Of a DNA stretch of 64,000 nucleotides, positions 1-9,861 are shown in pieces. A program made the position numbers and the translations under genes. Under the pieces are notes generated by a model. The model ran no database searches. It saw nothing but the letters and a program-made list of their open reading frames with translations, and had not been told where the DNA came from. Origin of the DNA: Moorena sp. SIOASIH (GTDB lineage: Bacteria > Cyanobacteriota > Cyanobacteriia > Cyanobacteriales > Coleofasciculaceae); the NCBI RefSeq assembly GCF_010671925.1, contig NZ_JAAHIH010000001.1, positions 1,121,053 through 1,185,052 on the forward strand, read 5' to 3'. Positions within the stretch are counted from its first letter, which is position 1. The number at the start of each line of letters is the position of its first letter.

Positions 1-1621
1 GTAGATGCGTATTTTGATATTCCCCTAGGGATTGCTTGCAGACAGGACACTGATACTCCTGTCTGTTTGCTATTTTGTCCTTTCCTGTGGATAATCTTTT
101 CTTGGCCGTTTTGGCGCTTTGTTTTAATTCCCTTTCGTTCCAATACTCTACGAGTTCCGGGTTGTCTGGGGATTTGTCATAAGCGACCATTGTGTGCCTT
201 TGGATTGGAGTCCAGGCAAATTTGTCCAAATAGATTTCTCCATCTCCGAATACCCATTTGTCTTCCCTTCCTGGGCAATGATTACCGAAGTATTTTTTGT
301 TTACCCATTCTTGGGATTTCTTTGCGTGTTTCCGTCTTCCCCATCTCTGCAATTTCCAGAATACGTAGTGGTCGAGGTTAGAAAAGATTTCCTTTGATAC
401 TGCCCCATTATGGTAGTTGCTCCACCCCCTCACTATGGAGTTGATTTTACCTATTATTACCTTTTGGGACAGGGTTCTTCCTCTCTTGAATTCTATTCTT
501 AGATTTTCCTTGACCTTCTTAACGCTTTTCTGAGAAGGTTTAATGAGTGTTATTAGTCCCGTTTTCCTGTTGGTTGTTTGGCATTTCCTGAAGTTCCAGC
601 CTAGAAAATCAAATCCTTCGGTTAGGTGGCTTATCTTTGTCTTTTCTTCAGATAGTGTTAGTCCTTTATTAGATAACCATCTTTCGACGATTTTCTTAGC
701 TTCGGCTGCATCTTCCTCGCTTTCGGTTAAGATTACGAAGTCATCAGCAAAGCGGACGTAAGTCCTTGTAGATGTGTTACACCACCATCCTCCATCCTTT
801 TTTCTTTTGTCTGGTATCCATTTGTACCTAATTCCCAATTCTTCCTCTAATCCGTGTAGTGCGATATTAGCCAGTAGGGGACTTATTATTCCACCTTGGG
901 GTGTTCCTTCCTCTGTGTTATGGAATACGCCTTTATGGACGTATCCCGCCTTAAGCCATTCCTCAATGAGGTTTGCTGCTGGGAAGTTCCCTATGGTTTC
1001 CAAGAGTGGTTGGTGAGCGATGTTATCGAAACACCCGGAGATGTCTGCGTCCAGTACCCACCATTTCCTATTCTTTTCCCCGTTGATATTTTGGAATATC
1101 CTCTGTCTGGCATCATGGGTACTTCTACCTGGTCTGAAGCCATATGATACGGGTTCAAATCTGGCTTCCCATGAAGGTTCTAGTGCATTTTTGACAATGC
1201 CTTGTAGGCAGCGGTCGGTGATGCTCGGTATTCCTAGTGGCCTCTTTTTGCCGTTGGATTTTGGGATGTAGATGCGTTTAGTTGGGATTGGCTTCCAGGT
1301 TTTGTACGTGGTGAGTGAATCGACCATTTTTCCTCTTTCAGCGGGATTAAGTTTTGTTTCGCCGTCTATTCCTGCTGTTTTCTTTCCACTATTGACCTGT
1401 GTGGCCTGTCTGACGGAAACTTGGATATTGGAGTAACTACGAAGCATTAATCTTTGTAGTTTGTTCACCTTTTTCCAGTTGCCTTCACGTGTCGCCTTGA
1501 AAATTCTGCGTCTAAGTTTCCTGACCGTCCTGTAGGCTCGTTTCCAGTTGGTTGCGTGCCAGTCGGTGGTTTGTTTAGTTACGATACCGTTTCCTGTGGG
1601 ATTCGGTTCTATCTTTTCCAT
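1..1621 (-). CDS. ltrA: Group II intron reverse transcriptase/maturase with HNH region (C-terminus off the left edge)
   Basis: Intron-encoded protein that would help the intron RNA splice and retrohome. The frame is open from an ATG at 1621 to the window edge (540 codons, no stop). Seen: an N-terminal stretch with the maturase motif AGIDGET, RT block GIPSITDRCLQ, then SYGFRPGRSTHDA, the DADISGCFDNI block, GTPQGGIISPLLANI and the catalytic core YVRFADDFVIL near residue 290 (FADD instead of the common YADD). A maturase (X) region with the GWSNYH motif follows. Near residue 520 a CPVC pair begins an HNH-type endonuclease motif that is cut by the window edge. It is encoded on the same strand as the structured intron RNA just upstream. 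Family assignment is secure; activity cannot be judged because the end is missing. Confidence 0.93.
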   Translation of the reverse strand, partial: MEKIEPNPTGNGIVTKQTTDWHATNWKRAYRTVRKLRRRIFKATREGNWKKVNKLQRLMLRSYSNIQVSVRQATQVNSGKKTAGIDGETKLNPAERGKMVDSLTTYKTWKPIPTKRIYIPKSNGKKRPLGIPSITDRCLQGIVKNALEPSWEARFEPVSYGFRPGRSTHDARQRIFQNINGEKNRKWWVLDADISGCFDNIAHQPLLETIGNFPAANLIEEWLKAGYVHKGVFHNTEEGTPQGGIISPLLANIALHGLEEELGIRYKWIPDKRKKDGGWWCNTSTRTYVRFADDFVILTESEEDAAEAKKIVERWLSNKGLTLSEEKTKISHLTEGFDFLGWNFRKCQTTNRKTGLITLIKPSQKSVKKVKENLRIEFKRGRTLSQKVIIGKINSIVRGWSNYHNGAVSKEIFSNLDHYVFWKLQRWGRRKHAKKSQEWVNKKYFGNHCPGREDKWVFGDGEIYLDKFAWTPIQRHTMVAYDKSPDNPELVEYWNERELKQSAKTAKKRLSTGKDKIANRQEYQCPVCKQSLGEYQNTHL

Positions 1622-2505
1622 ATACAATTAGGGTATTAGCGTATTATTTCCTTGGCTCGGAATTAGTTCTGAAATTCAGCACTATGCACGAGTTGAGGGA
1701 TTTCCCTCTATCCGGTCAGTTATACGTTTCCACTTTCCTGTTCCCTTTCGGGTTCCGGCTTTTGCTTGGTTCAGTCTTCTACCGGGCTGAGAGTTATACC
1801 GCTTCTTGGGATTTGGCTACCAATATCAATCGACCTAGATATTGGACTCAACCTCGGCTTACCCGGTTATGCTCATTAGAGGTGCGATTCTAAGGTTGCC
1901 GTCTCTACACCGAGTCCACTGTGGGATTCTGATTGCCCCGTCAAGGAGAGGCTAATCCGGGAGCTGTTATCCCCATTGTCGTTTGATCAGGGATATTGCT
2001 TGTTACGATGCCTTATAACAACGGTTCCTAATTGTCAACCCTTTGATTCTTTCCCTGCCATTGGTCACCTTCCCGACATCTCAGTTTCTTTCTGGCTTTA
2101 CCCTCTAGCTGTGAAACCCACTGATTCGGGAGTAACCTAGTGGTAAACCGGGTTATCCATCTCAGTACGCTCCTTTGGGTGGGAACAAGACTGAATCCTA
2201 GTCTTGGAAAGGCTCTTACCTCTTTCACTCTGCATGAGCACCTTCATCGGTCGCCCCTTAACTGCAAACATAGCAAAACTCGGGCTTTTAAGGAACTCCT
2301 GATCGAGATGTCAGGAACGTCTAAATAGACGAGTGGGAGGCTTGACTCCAATTGCTGTATGACCACTCCTCACTTAGACTGCAATAAATTGCACCTTGAC
2401 CCGTGGTACCGGGCTTGTCCAGATTTATCCCGGTTTAAGAGTATCTCGAGTGAATTGGCGTCGCTGCATGATTCTTTAACCTCAAAACCGTTGTGCAGAC
2501 GTCAC
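1622..2505 (-). ncRNA. 5' part of a group II intron RNA (domains I-III, approximate)
   Basis: About 0.9 kb without a credible gene lies directly upstream of the maturase on the same strand, as expected for the ribozyme domains that precede a domain IV-encoded protein. On the minus strand a GTGACG-like sequence at 2505 is a candidate 5' splice site (consensus GUGYG). This boundary is a guess from that motif only. Domains V and VI and the 3' exon lie outside the window. Short open frames here are not thought to be genes. Confidence 0.6.
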
Positions 2506-2564
2506 AACTCTACTCCTTGCGATGAACCAATCGTGGTCATTTTGCCAAAGATCATATTTAGCAG

Positions 2565-2610
2565 AGGGAACAGGGAACAGGGAGTAGGGAGTAGGGAGTA
2601 GGGAATATGG
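2565..2610. repeat. Short tandem heptamer repeats
   Basis: Runs of the 7-base units gggaaca and gggagta. The same heptamers recur at 2741-2800, 7535-7580, 7779-7814, 9436-9540, 13120-13196, 13320-13362, 15638-15664 and 54938-54986. Confidence 0.85.
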
Positions 2611-2705
2611 CATCAAAAATTATCACAATTCCTATACGGATTGCTATTCAAGCTCTGGTAATTGGGAATTTAGAATTTAGAATTTAGAATTTAGAATTGA
2701 TAGAT

Positions 2706-2841
2706 ACAGCGTTTTTCATAGCTATCAGGTAAACAGGATTTTTTCCCTGTTCCCTGTTCCCTGTTTCCTGTTCCCTGTTCCCTGCTCCCTGCTCCCTAAA
2801 ACCCAAGACGAAAGTACCTAACCCAATTGAGAACTGCTATA
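2706..2841. mobile_element. MITE-like element, TATAGC family (heptamer core)
   Basis: The left end (acagcgtttttcatag) is an imperfect inverted copy of the right end (ttgagaactgctata). Between them lie atcaggtaaacag, a core of tccctgt heptamers, then taaaacccaagacgaaag and tacctaacccaattgaga. Other copies are at 7491, 13282, 20021, 20197, 39136 and 54906. Confidence 0.7.
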
Positions 2842-2910
2842 TTTCAATAGCCCCTAAGAGCGCTATCCTTAAAGTGGACAGAAGTCGTTTTTTTCAAGGA
2901 CCTATGACCT

Positions 2911-3303
2911 ATGGTGGACTATTTGAGCCAAGCTACAGAACGCCCTTGGATGAGCATTTATTTAAGAATCCTCGCCTTTGTCTTTGCCTATGGCGCGATT
3001 GTCCACTTTGGTAATATAGCAGGTTTTGGGGAAATGCCGTGGTTAAAAACCCCCTTAACCTGGAGAATTGGCGATGTTTTCTATGGCATTATCGATACAG
3101 CAGCAGTGATTGGACTTTGGCAGCGACAAGTGTGGGGCATTGGATTGTTTTTAGTTGGAATTCTCTCTCAGTTTATTATTTACACGGTATTTATCGATTA
3201 TTTTGCCTCCACCCCTGAGCAAAGACAAACCATCTACGGTCTTTTGGTAACTGAAGCAATTTTAGTGCTGATATTTACTACATTATTACTGTTAAAAAAT
3301 TGA
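2911..3303 (+). CDS. Small four-helix membrane protein, function unknown
   Basis: 130 residues with about four hydrophobic segments (near 15-35, 55-72, 78-100 and 108-128), so an integral membrane protein. I do not recognise a named family; the general shape resembles small DoxX-like proteins. The 3' end is odd: the present stop TGA at 3301-3303 belongs to the right end of the TnpB element that starts at 3300. Joining base 3299 to 4644 gives lysine followed by TAA, so the original protein had the same length and differed only in its last residue (K, now N). The ATG at 2911 is the first in frame after an upstream repeat-rich region. Confidence 0.75.
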   Translation: MVDYLSQATERPWMSIYLRILAFVFAYGAIVHFGNIAGFGEMPWLKTPLTWRIGDVFYGIIDTAAVIGLWQRQVWGIGLFLVGILSQFIIYTVFIDYFASTPEQRQTIYGLLVTEAILVLIFTTLLLLKN

Positions 3304-3360
3304 CACTCCCCGCCCTATAATAGCGGGGATTCTTCACTCAACGACTCAGCGTGGCTCTTT
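3304..3360 (-). ncRNA. Presumed omega RNA scaffold at the tnpB right end
   Basis: By analogy with known TnpB systems, the sequence overlapping and following the tnpB 3' end forms the guide RNA scaffold. It has the ccccgc/gcggg stem and ends at TCAA. The guide would be read from bases 3299 downward. The extent is inferred. Confidence 0.45.
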
Positions 3361-4527
3361 CAGGCCGGAACCAGAAAGAGTAGAGGCCAAATCTCCTGAA
3401 GCGTTCGGATTAATAATCCAAGTTCCGACGTGCCCCGTCGTACTTATGGCTCTATTTCGGATATTGATGGCGGCATTATGGTCTCTGTCAAGTTCACATC
3501 CGCATGTGCAGACATGAGTTCTTGTTGATAGAGACTTTTTGACAACTTCGCCACAATCGGAGCAGTTCTGGCTAGTATAGGCAGGATTTACCGCAACGGT
3601 TATCCTGCCAAATTTAACCCCAAAACACTCCAACCACTTCCTAAACTGATACCAACCTGCATCATTAATAGACTTGGCAAGGCAATGATTTTTTACTAGG
3701 TTTTTAACCCTTAAGTCTTCATAGGCGACCAGGTCGTTAGACCGGATTACGCAACGCGCCAGTCTCTTGGCATGTTCTTCACGCTGCCTACTTATCTTAA
3801 GGTGCTCTCTGCCTAACCTATTAATGGCTTTCCTACGATTGGATGAGCCTTTCTTTTTTCGGGAAACCCGACGTTGATAAAATTTTAATCTCTTTTCCCC
3901 AGCCCTATAAAACCGGGGATTTGGTTCCGCATATCCCTCAGAATCTGTATAAAACTCTTTGAGTCCTACGTCTAACCCAATAGTTCTGCCAGTCGTGTTC
4001 AAATCTTCTTTGACCTCGACTGCAACACAGAATTGAACGTAATACCCATCGGCTCTACGAACTATCCGAACCCGATTAATTTGCTTTTTATCAAAACGCC
4101 ACAAGTCCCAAGTACCCTTGAGTTTGAGCTTCCCAATTCCTTTTTTATCTGTGAACGTTATCGATTTATTATCAGGGGACAACTTCCATCCTGATTTTTT
4201 GTATTCGACAGAACGACCACGCTTTTGGAATTTCGGGAATCCCTTCTTTCCTGGTACTTTTTTCTTGCAGTTATCGTAGAACCGAGCAATCGATGACCAT
4301 GCCCTTTCAGATGCGGCCTGACGGGCAGTAGAGTTTAATTTATTCGCAAAAGGAAACTCTTTAGCAAGAATCTTAGAGTATTTACTAAGGTCGTTTTTCC
4401 CTGTCCCTTTATTGTCCATCCATAGGCGGATACAGCTGTTTCTGATGAATTTAACAGTCCTGATAGCTTCGTCTATAGCTGAATATTGAGACGGCTTTCC
4501 TTTGGCTTTAAACTCTAACACTATCAT
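3346..4527 (-). CDS. tnpB: TnpB RNA-guided nuclease (IS605 OrfB family)
   Basis: 393 residues, a normal TnpB length. The RuvC-type acidic residues are all present: D in GLDVGLKEF (about 185), E in YEDLRVKNL (about 270) and D in LDRDHNAA (about 348). A four-cysteine zinc ribbon (CSDCG and CTCGC) lies before the last aspartate. TnpB proteins use an RNA read from the element's right end (omega RNA) to cut DNA matching the flank next to a target-adjacent motif, here probably TTAC. No transposase (TnpA) is encoded here, so movement would need one in trans. The frame is intact and could be active. Confidence 0.93.
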   Translation of the reverse strand: MIVLEFKAKGKPSQYSAIDEAIRTVKFIRNSCIRLWMDNKGTGKNDLSKYSKILAKEFPFANKLNSTARQAASERAWSSIARFYDNCKKKVPGKKGFPKFQKRGRSVEYKKSGWKLSPDNKSITFTDKKGIGKLKLKGTWDLWRFDKKQINRVRIVRRADGYYVQFCVAVEVKEDLNTTGRTIGLDVGLKEFYTDSEGYAEPNPRFYRAGEKRLKFYQRRVSRKKKGSSNRRKAINRLGREHLKISRQREEHAKRLARCVIRSNDLVAYEDLRVKNLVKNHCLAKSINDAGWYQFRKWLECFGVKFGRITVAVNPAYTSQNCSDCGEVVKKSLSTRTHVCTCGCELDRDHNAAINIRNRAISTTGHVGTWIINPNASGDLASTLSGSGLKEPR

Positions 4528-4874
4528 CGAAATCGACCTCCTTTCGATATAGTTTTATCTTAGCATAGCAAACATAAAACTGTCAAGGTTGATTTCAAAA
4601 AAAAGCCTTCCTAGAAGGACGGGGCTTTAAACCAAAATTTTCGGTAATTTTATTGATAACTAAACAGTGTTAGCTATCAGCTAATGCGCTACGCGCACGC
4701 TACTTGAGGTGCTATCAGCTTTGATGGACAAATCCCCAGACTTTCAATTCTCATTCATATCTCAATCTTAAATTCTCCCGTTCCCGTAACCTGGCCATAG
4801 GCCTGTATAGGTTTATTTTAAGCTGACTGCTGACAGCTGACAGCTGACAGCTGACAGCTGACTGCTTACGACAG
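4528..4874. other. Spacer: tnpB left end and repeats
   Basis: Contains the element's left-end hairpin, a palindromic tacgcgc piece near 4686-4702 and tandem ctgacag units at 4829-4862. I see no gene. Confidence 0.7.
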
Positions 4875-7358
4875 CTATTGATCAACCCACTGTAATTGTA
4901 AATACTTCTCCAATAATGCCAGTAATTTCTGCTCGTCAACTGGTTTCGGCAGAAAAGCATCACAGCCAAGTTTCTGAGTCTCCTTCTGGACGACATCCCA
5001 GTTGTTGGCAGAGAAGGCAATAATTGGTACATCCTTCATTTCCGGTATCTGTTGTAATTCCGGAATCATCGTGAAACCAGTTTTAACAGGCATGAATAAA
5101 TCCGTTAAGATCAGATCCGGTCGAATTGCCCTGGCCAGGTCCAATGCTTGCTGAGCATTCTGGGCTAATACCACTTCAAAACCAAAAGGTTTCAGCATAT
5201 TGAGCAATACCAATCGATTTTCTGTTATGTCATCCACCACTAACAATTTCCGTCGTTTTCCTTTATAACTTAACCCTTTAACAGCAATATATGCTTCAGC
5301 TTCGGCAACAATATCTATCACAGGTAAGGTGACATCAAACCAAAATGTTGAACCTTTGCCTAATTGACTTTTAACCTTTAGTTTACTTCCCATCAATTTA
5401 ACGATTTGCTGACTGATAGCTAAACCTAAACCCGCTCCAGCTATCCGAAGCTGGGTATCCCCTACTTGTTCAAAGGGTTGGAATATTTTATCTAACTGTT
5501 GAGGACTGATTCCTATCCCAGTATCGATCACCTCAAAGCGAATCTTCCGAGAATGGATGTTAGAATATCCCCCTTGAATGCTTTTGTTGGAAGACTGAGA
5601 GATGGCTAAGATAGGGTTTTGTTTCTCAATGACTCCAACATTAAATGTGACATGACCTTGGTCAGTAAATTTAACGGCATTACCTAATAGATTGAGTAAA
5701 ACCTGTCGTAACCGTTTCTGATCTACCTTAACCCCTGTGGGTAGGTTCCCCTGAGTGTTATACTTAAACAAGATATTTTTTTCATTAGCTCCCATGCGGA
5801 TAATACCAACTACCCCTTCCAAGAAGCTTGAAAAATGAACCTCACTGGGGTAGAGTTCCATCTTACGGGCTTCGATTTTAGAGAAGTCTAAGAGATCGTT
5901 AATTAGGGTCAATAGATAGGTTCCGCTTTGCTCTATAATTTTTAAACCCTCTATTTGCTGGTCTCTTAAATTGCGATCGCTCATTGGGGTGCTGCCCTTG
6001 AAACCATCCTCTTGGGTAGCAGCTTTAGCTGTATCGCGCTGGAGAATTTTGGCATAGCCTAAGATGCTATTGAGGGGAGTGCGCAATTCATGGCTGATGT
6101 TAGCTAAAAATTGGCTTTTGGCTTGGTTAGCAACTTCCGCAGCTTCTTTAGCTTTCCCTAATTCGGCAGTGCGTTCTTGCACTCGGATTTCTAAACCCTG
6201 ATTTGTTTTCTCTAGGGCCGTAAAAGAATCCTGCAATTGCTGTGCCATCTGGTTAAATGACCGAGCCAACACACCAGTTTCATCATCACTCAACACAGGA
6301 GCTTTATGGTAAAGATTGCCACTAGCTACCTGAATCGCTGCCTCTGTGATTGCCCGAATCGGTTTGGTAATCTGGCTTGATAGTAGATAAACCCCCACCA
6401 GCAGCAGTCCAGTAGAACTCAATCCAATCAGCACAATGTTCCCAGCTAGCCGACGAGCGGGAGCAAAAGCTTCTTGCTGACTGATCTCAGCTAGTAAAGC
6501 CAGGTTCTGTTTCTCCAACCAGCGATACACACCGATCACAGGTATGCCATCGTAATTCTGATAAAGCCCAGCACTATTTTTTCCTTGGGTAGCGCTATCA
6601 ATGCCCAAACTACTAACTCCCTTAGAGTATTTTTGATGCTCAAACTGAGTTGAGGTGATGAATATATTTTTTCGTTCCAATCGACCAACTAGATAGGTTT
6701 CCCCACTCTCACCTAAGCCAGTACGGTCTCGAATTAGGTTATCAACTTCTTGAAGATCGAGAGTAATGGAAATTACTCCCATACGGTTACCAGATTGGTT
6801 AAACAGGGGTGTAGCAAAGGTGATGGCTGTTTTACCTGTTTTTGAAGAGCTATAAAACGTTGGTTTAACGTCCGTTTGTTCTGGGGTGAAGTAAGTGGTA
6901 GTCGCACCAAGGGGTTGATAGTTGCCCTCCAGGGTTTTGTTAGTTGAGAAAATGATAATCCCACCAGTTGTGAGCAGGGAAATTTCTCGTAGATTAGGCT
7001 TAATGGCAGCTAAATCAGTCAGGTATTCTGAAATGCTGTCATAGGCGATTTGGTAATCTATTGACCGGGTTTGAGACCTTTTACTGCTGAGTAAGACCTC
7101 GGCTTGTCTTCGAATTTCTGGCAACTGAGCCGATAACAGGACATCTTGGCGCTGATTGTTAAACCATTGATTGAGTTCATCAGATTTGATAGACACAGCA
7201 ACACTGAGTCGATCAAAGACAGCTTGTTTGAGAGCTTTCCTAGCTAAAATATAAGCAGTAATAGCTACAATGGTTACCGTAACAACTGATAAAAGTGAAA
7301 AGTAGGTGACTAGCTTTGACAGTAACGTTTTTTGAGTTAATTTAATCATAAAAATCAT
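4875..7358 (-). CDS. Membrane hybrid sensor histidine kinase (Cache-HAMP-HisKA-HATPase-REC)
   Basis: 827 residues. A transmembrane helix near 18-40, a periplasmic sensor region of about 260 residues (double-Cache size), a second helix near 305-328, then HAMP (330-382) and a short coiled coil. The phospho-accepting histidine is in [16 protein letters not shown] (about 423). The ATPase has [15 protein letters not shown] (N box), [10 protein letters not shown] and [15 protein letters not shown]-terminal receiver has its aspartate in LILTDLFMP (about 752) and its lysine in FLPKPVD. The kinase and receiver parts are very similar to the gene at 9862-11517, pointing to a local paralogue pair. The ligand is unknown; the solute-binding protein between the two kinases is a candidate partner. 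Confidence 0.93.
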   Translation of the reverse strand: MIFMIKLTQKTLLSKLVTYFSLLSVVTVTIVAITAYILARKALKQAVFDRLSVAVSIKSDELNQWFNNQRQDVLLSAQLPEIRRQAEVLLSSKRSQTRSIDYQIAYDSISEYLTDLAAIKPNLREISLLTTGGIIIFSTNKTLEGNYQPLGATTTYFTPEQTDVKPTFYSSSKTGKTAITFATPLFNQSGNRMGVISITLDLQEVDNLIRDRTGLGESGETYLVGRLERKNIFITSTQFEHQKYSKGVSSLGIDSATQGKNSAGLYQNYDGIPVIGVYRWLEKQNLALLAEISQQEAFAPARRLAGNIVLIGLSSTGLLLVGVYLLSSQITKPIRAITEAAIQVASGNLYHKAPVLSDDETGVLARSFNQMAQQLQDSFTALEKTNQGLEIRVQERTAELGKAKEAAEVANQAKSQFLANISHELRTPLNSILGYAKILQRDTAKAATQEDGFKGSTPMSDRNLRDQQIEGLKIIEQSGTYLLTLINDLLDFSKIEARKMELYPSEVHFSSFLEGVVGIIRMGANEKNILFKYNTQGNLPTGVKVDQKRLRQVLLNLLGNAVKFTDQGHVTFNVGVIEKQNPILAISQSSNKSIQGGYSNIHSRKIRFEVIDTGIGISPQQLDKIFQPFEQVGDTQLRIAGAGLGLAISQQIVKLMGSKLKVKSQLGKGSTFWFDVTLPVIDIVAEAEAYIAVKGLSYKGKRRKLLVVDDITENRLVLLNMLKPFGFEVVLAQNAQQALDLARAIRPDLILTDLFMPVKTGFTMIPELQQIPEMKDVPIIAFSANNWDVVQKETQKLGCDAFLPKPVDEQKLLALLEKYLQLQWVDQ

Positions 7359-7893
7359 AATAAGCGCGATAATTTAGCTTTTCGCCTAAACTCAATCCTT
7401 TGTAGGGATTGAGCTATCAGCATTCAGCTATAATTTAATGTAATTCAACGCCTGATTTATAAATATTTGGTAAATAAATAGAGTCAGCACTATAGCATTT
7501 TTTAATCAGGTGAGGTACTTTATTTTTGGGTTTTAGGGAACAGGGAGCAGGGACTTCGGAGCAGGGACTTCGGAGCAGGTAAAAAAATACATGTACCTCA
7601 TTAAACTAGGAAACGCTATAGTAGCTTTTTAAAGTAAGGCATCAGGAATGGCTGATAACTGATAGCCCTAGGCTTAATGCTTACACTCAATCATTTTGAT
7701 AAAGCATTTCTAAATATATCATGAAAACCAAGGCTGATTTATCATAACACCAAAAACTCCTCGGATATTTTGACTACTGTTCCCTGTTCCCTGTTCCCTG
7801 TTCCCTGTTCCCTTTTTATATCCATCCTAGGTTCACAAGTAAAATAAAAATGCGATAACAATTATTGTGATAGCGAATAATCTGACTATTTTT
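7359..7893. other. Spacer with MITE and tandem repeats
   Basis: No gene seen. Holds the element at 7491-7620 and gttccct heptamers at 7779-7814. The motif atcataacaccaaaaa at 7742-7757 recurs at 20063-20078. Confidence 0.7.
7491..7620. mobile_element. MITE-like element, TATAGC family (inverted orientation)
   Basis: Ends tatagcattttttaatcag and cctcattaaactagg/aaacgctata are inverted repeats. The core holds gggaacagggagcag and two units of gcagggacttcgga. Reversed relative to the copy at 2706-2841. Confidence 0.75.
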
Positions 7894-9276
7894 CTACCAA
7901 TTATAAAAAATTTTATTGATTTTATCAATAGCTCGATTAGTGGCTTGCTTAATTGACCAATTATCCACCACAATTTTTCTAATCACTTGCCCCCAAACGT
8001 TTTGAGCAGCCACTTCACTATAAGCTGGATTTAACACTTGATAAGCTGGTCGGGTGTGTTTTAACTGCTGTAGCGCCACAGAAATATGAGGATCATTGGG
8101 ATTTTTCCAAAAGGGTTTTTCAAACAGTTTCGGCATCACAGGTAAGTATCGACCCTGAGACCCTTCTGTGTAGGCTTGTAAGTTTTGCGGTTGTGCCAAA
8201 TATGAGAGAAACTTCTTGGCATACTCCTGTTTTGTGGATGCTTTAAAGAGAATGACCTGTTTAATCTCTACGATGAATCTCATCAGTTCACCACTAGGTT
8301 TATTTGGCCACTTAACTGTAGAAAGTTGCTTGGTGTAAATTTCGGGATCTTGTCGTTGGGAACCTGGAACTGACAGAGTATGATTGACCGTCATCAGGCT
8401 AGTGCGGCTGAGTAACGTTACATTGTTGCCTGTATTATCCCAATCTATGGCATCAGGTGGCACTTTCCCATTGATATAAAAGCGGGTATATTGGTCTAGA
8501 GCCGCCTCAGTGCCTTCGTGAACTTGGGGGTCGTCTAAGCGTAATTTGCCGTTTTTATCAATTAGTTTGACATTGTAGGCTTCTAGAAATTGCTCAAAAT
8601 TGTTGTAAGTATCTAAGCTCATGGACATAGGCATGCCGATACTATACATATTGGGATAACTGCTCTGACGCAACTTTCCCTGAACCTGCTCCCAAAACCG
8701 CCAAAATCCCTGCCAATCTCTAGGAATTGCCCCCTTTGCCTGACCAATCTCGGTCAGGATGTCTTCCCAGTAGTGAATATGAATGGCTGATTGCATAATT
8801 GGTACAGCATAGTAGCTACGTTTTTTAGCAACTTTGTTTTGATAATTGACTCCGGCAAGAACCCCTTCACTGTACCAATTTTTCAGAGGCTGTATGACAT
8901 CAGACACATCTACCAGTTGGTTATTCCATGCCAGACGGGGAATAATGGTCAAGTCTGCTACCCCTGCATAGAAAATGTCAGGAGGATTACCTGATGCGAT
9001 CGCACTCTCAATTTCTTTGAGAATATCCTTCTGAGGTATGATGACTAATTGAACTTTAATACCATTGTTTTTTTCCCACTGGTCGATGATTTTCCGGAGT
9101 GCATCCGTTTCTTCTGGATAAAAACCCTGTTGCCACCAGATGCTCAGTGTTTTAGCTGTGTCAAAGGTTGATGATTGTCTTGATGATTGTCTTGATGATT
9201 GGGAATTGTGAGTACAGTTAGCCAATCCCAAACCGAGGAAAAACCAAGGGAGTTGATTAAATTCCCGTCGTCGCAT
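7894..9276 (-). CDS. ABC-type extracellular solute-binding lipoprotein (family 1, sugar type)
   Basis: 460 residues. The N-terminus MRRREF, then a hydrophobic stretch and the lipobox LGLANC, suggests a lipoprotein with an arginine-rich (Tat-like) start. A short SSRQ repeat follows, made by a 12-base tandem repeat near 9170-9205. The body starts LSIWWQQGFYPEETDALRKI and has the ASGNPPDIFYAG-type segment of carbohydrate-binding proteins such as UgpB/MalE relatives. No permease or ATPase gene is adjacent. It sits between two hybrid histidine kinases on the same strand, so a sensing role (presenting ligand to a Cache kinase) is as likely as transport. The ligand cannot be named from sequence. Confidence 0.85.
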   Translation of the reverse strand: MRRREFNQLPWFFLGLGLANCTHNSQSSRQSSRQSSTFDTAKTLSIWWQQGFYPEETDALRKIIDQWEKNNGIKVQLVIIPQKDILKEIESAIASGNPPDIFYAGVADLTIIPRLAWNNQLVDVSDVIQPLKNWYSEGVLAGVNYQNKVAKKRSYYAVPIMQSAIHIHYWEDILTEIGQAKGAIPRDWQGFWRFWEQVQGKLRQSSYPNMYSIGMPMSMSLDTYNNFEQFLEAYNVKLIDKNGKLRLDDPQVHEGTEAALDQYTRFYINGKVPPDAIDWDNTGNNVTLLSRTSLMTVNHTLSVPGSQRQDPEIYTKQLSTVKWPNKPSGELMRFIVEIKQVILFKASTKQEYAKKFLSYLAQPQNLQAYTEGSQGRYLPVMPKLFEKPFWKNPNDPHISVALQQLKHTRPAYQVLNPAYSEVAAQNVWGQVIRKIVVDNWSIKQATNRAIDKINKIFYNW

Positions 9277-9861
9277 AAGTCTTAAACCGTTACACTTATC
9301 AAGTCCGTTAGTATGATATTATCCAGGACTGTGTGAATAAACCTCTTGCAAAAGTATTTTTCTGATAATGTTTGCGTCAATTATTGGGTGCATCTCACTT
9401 TTGCCTAATTTCATGCATTGAGATACACCCATTCCTACTCCCGACTCCCGACTCCCAGGGCTTGCGCGTTCACGCTTAGCTTTGAAAAAGCGCGGGGTCG
9501 CACCGCTCCCGACTCCCGACTCCCTACTCCCGACTCCCGCGCAACCCAAGACGAAAGTACTTCACCCAATTGAAAAGTAAACTAGTAATAGATAATAGGT
9601 AATGGATAATAGGTAATCCTAAAGGAGTAATCACAATGACCTAATACCTATTCACAAAACGTTACAATACCGATCATCCCGGACATGATATAATTTGGTA
9701 TTATACCATTTTTAAAAATCCCTGACTGACTTAATCAATCTCGAAAAGGTTAAAAGTTAAAAGGGAAAGGATATGCTCAGAGGGCTTTTCCCTTTAAGCT
9801 TTAACCTTTCCCCCGATCTTTGATCTCTGTCTTAACTAAAGAAAATTGGTCTTAGAGTACG
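9277..9861. other. Spacer with tandem repeats and a hairpin
   Basis: Contains gactccc heptamers (9436-9540), the right part of a TATAGC-family element (9540-9575, left end not seen), tandem aataggtaat units (about 9586-9618), and an inverted repeat around aaaagggaaagg/ttttccctttaa (about 9755-9805). No gene seen. Confidence 0.65.

Larger units (their letters stand above)
3300..4643 (-). mobile_element. IS200/IS605-type element carrying tnpB only
   Basis: A 1,344-base element without tnpA. On the tnpB strand the target TTAC (complement of 4644-4647) is followed by a left end with a hairpin (gccccgtccttctaggaagg, about 4600-4626). The right end has a ccccgc/gcggg hairpin (3308-3331) and finishes in TCAA at 3303-3300. 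TTAC and TCAA are the cleavage tetranucleotides known for IS608-like members. The boundaries are supported independently because removal restores the stop codon of the neighbouring gene. Confidence 0.85.

Noticed and set aside
1..1621. Diversity-generating retroelement, suggested by an RT in the same window as an FGE-like domain
   Set aside because: The RT has maturase and HNH regions of a group II intron, no template repeat was seen, and the FGE-like gene is 60 kb away.
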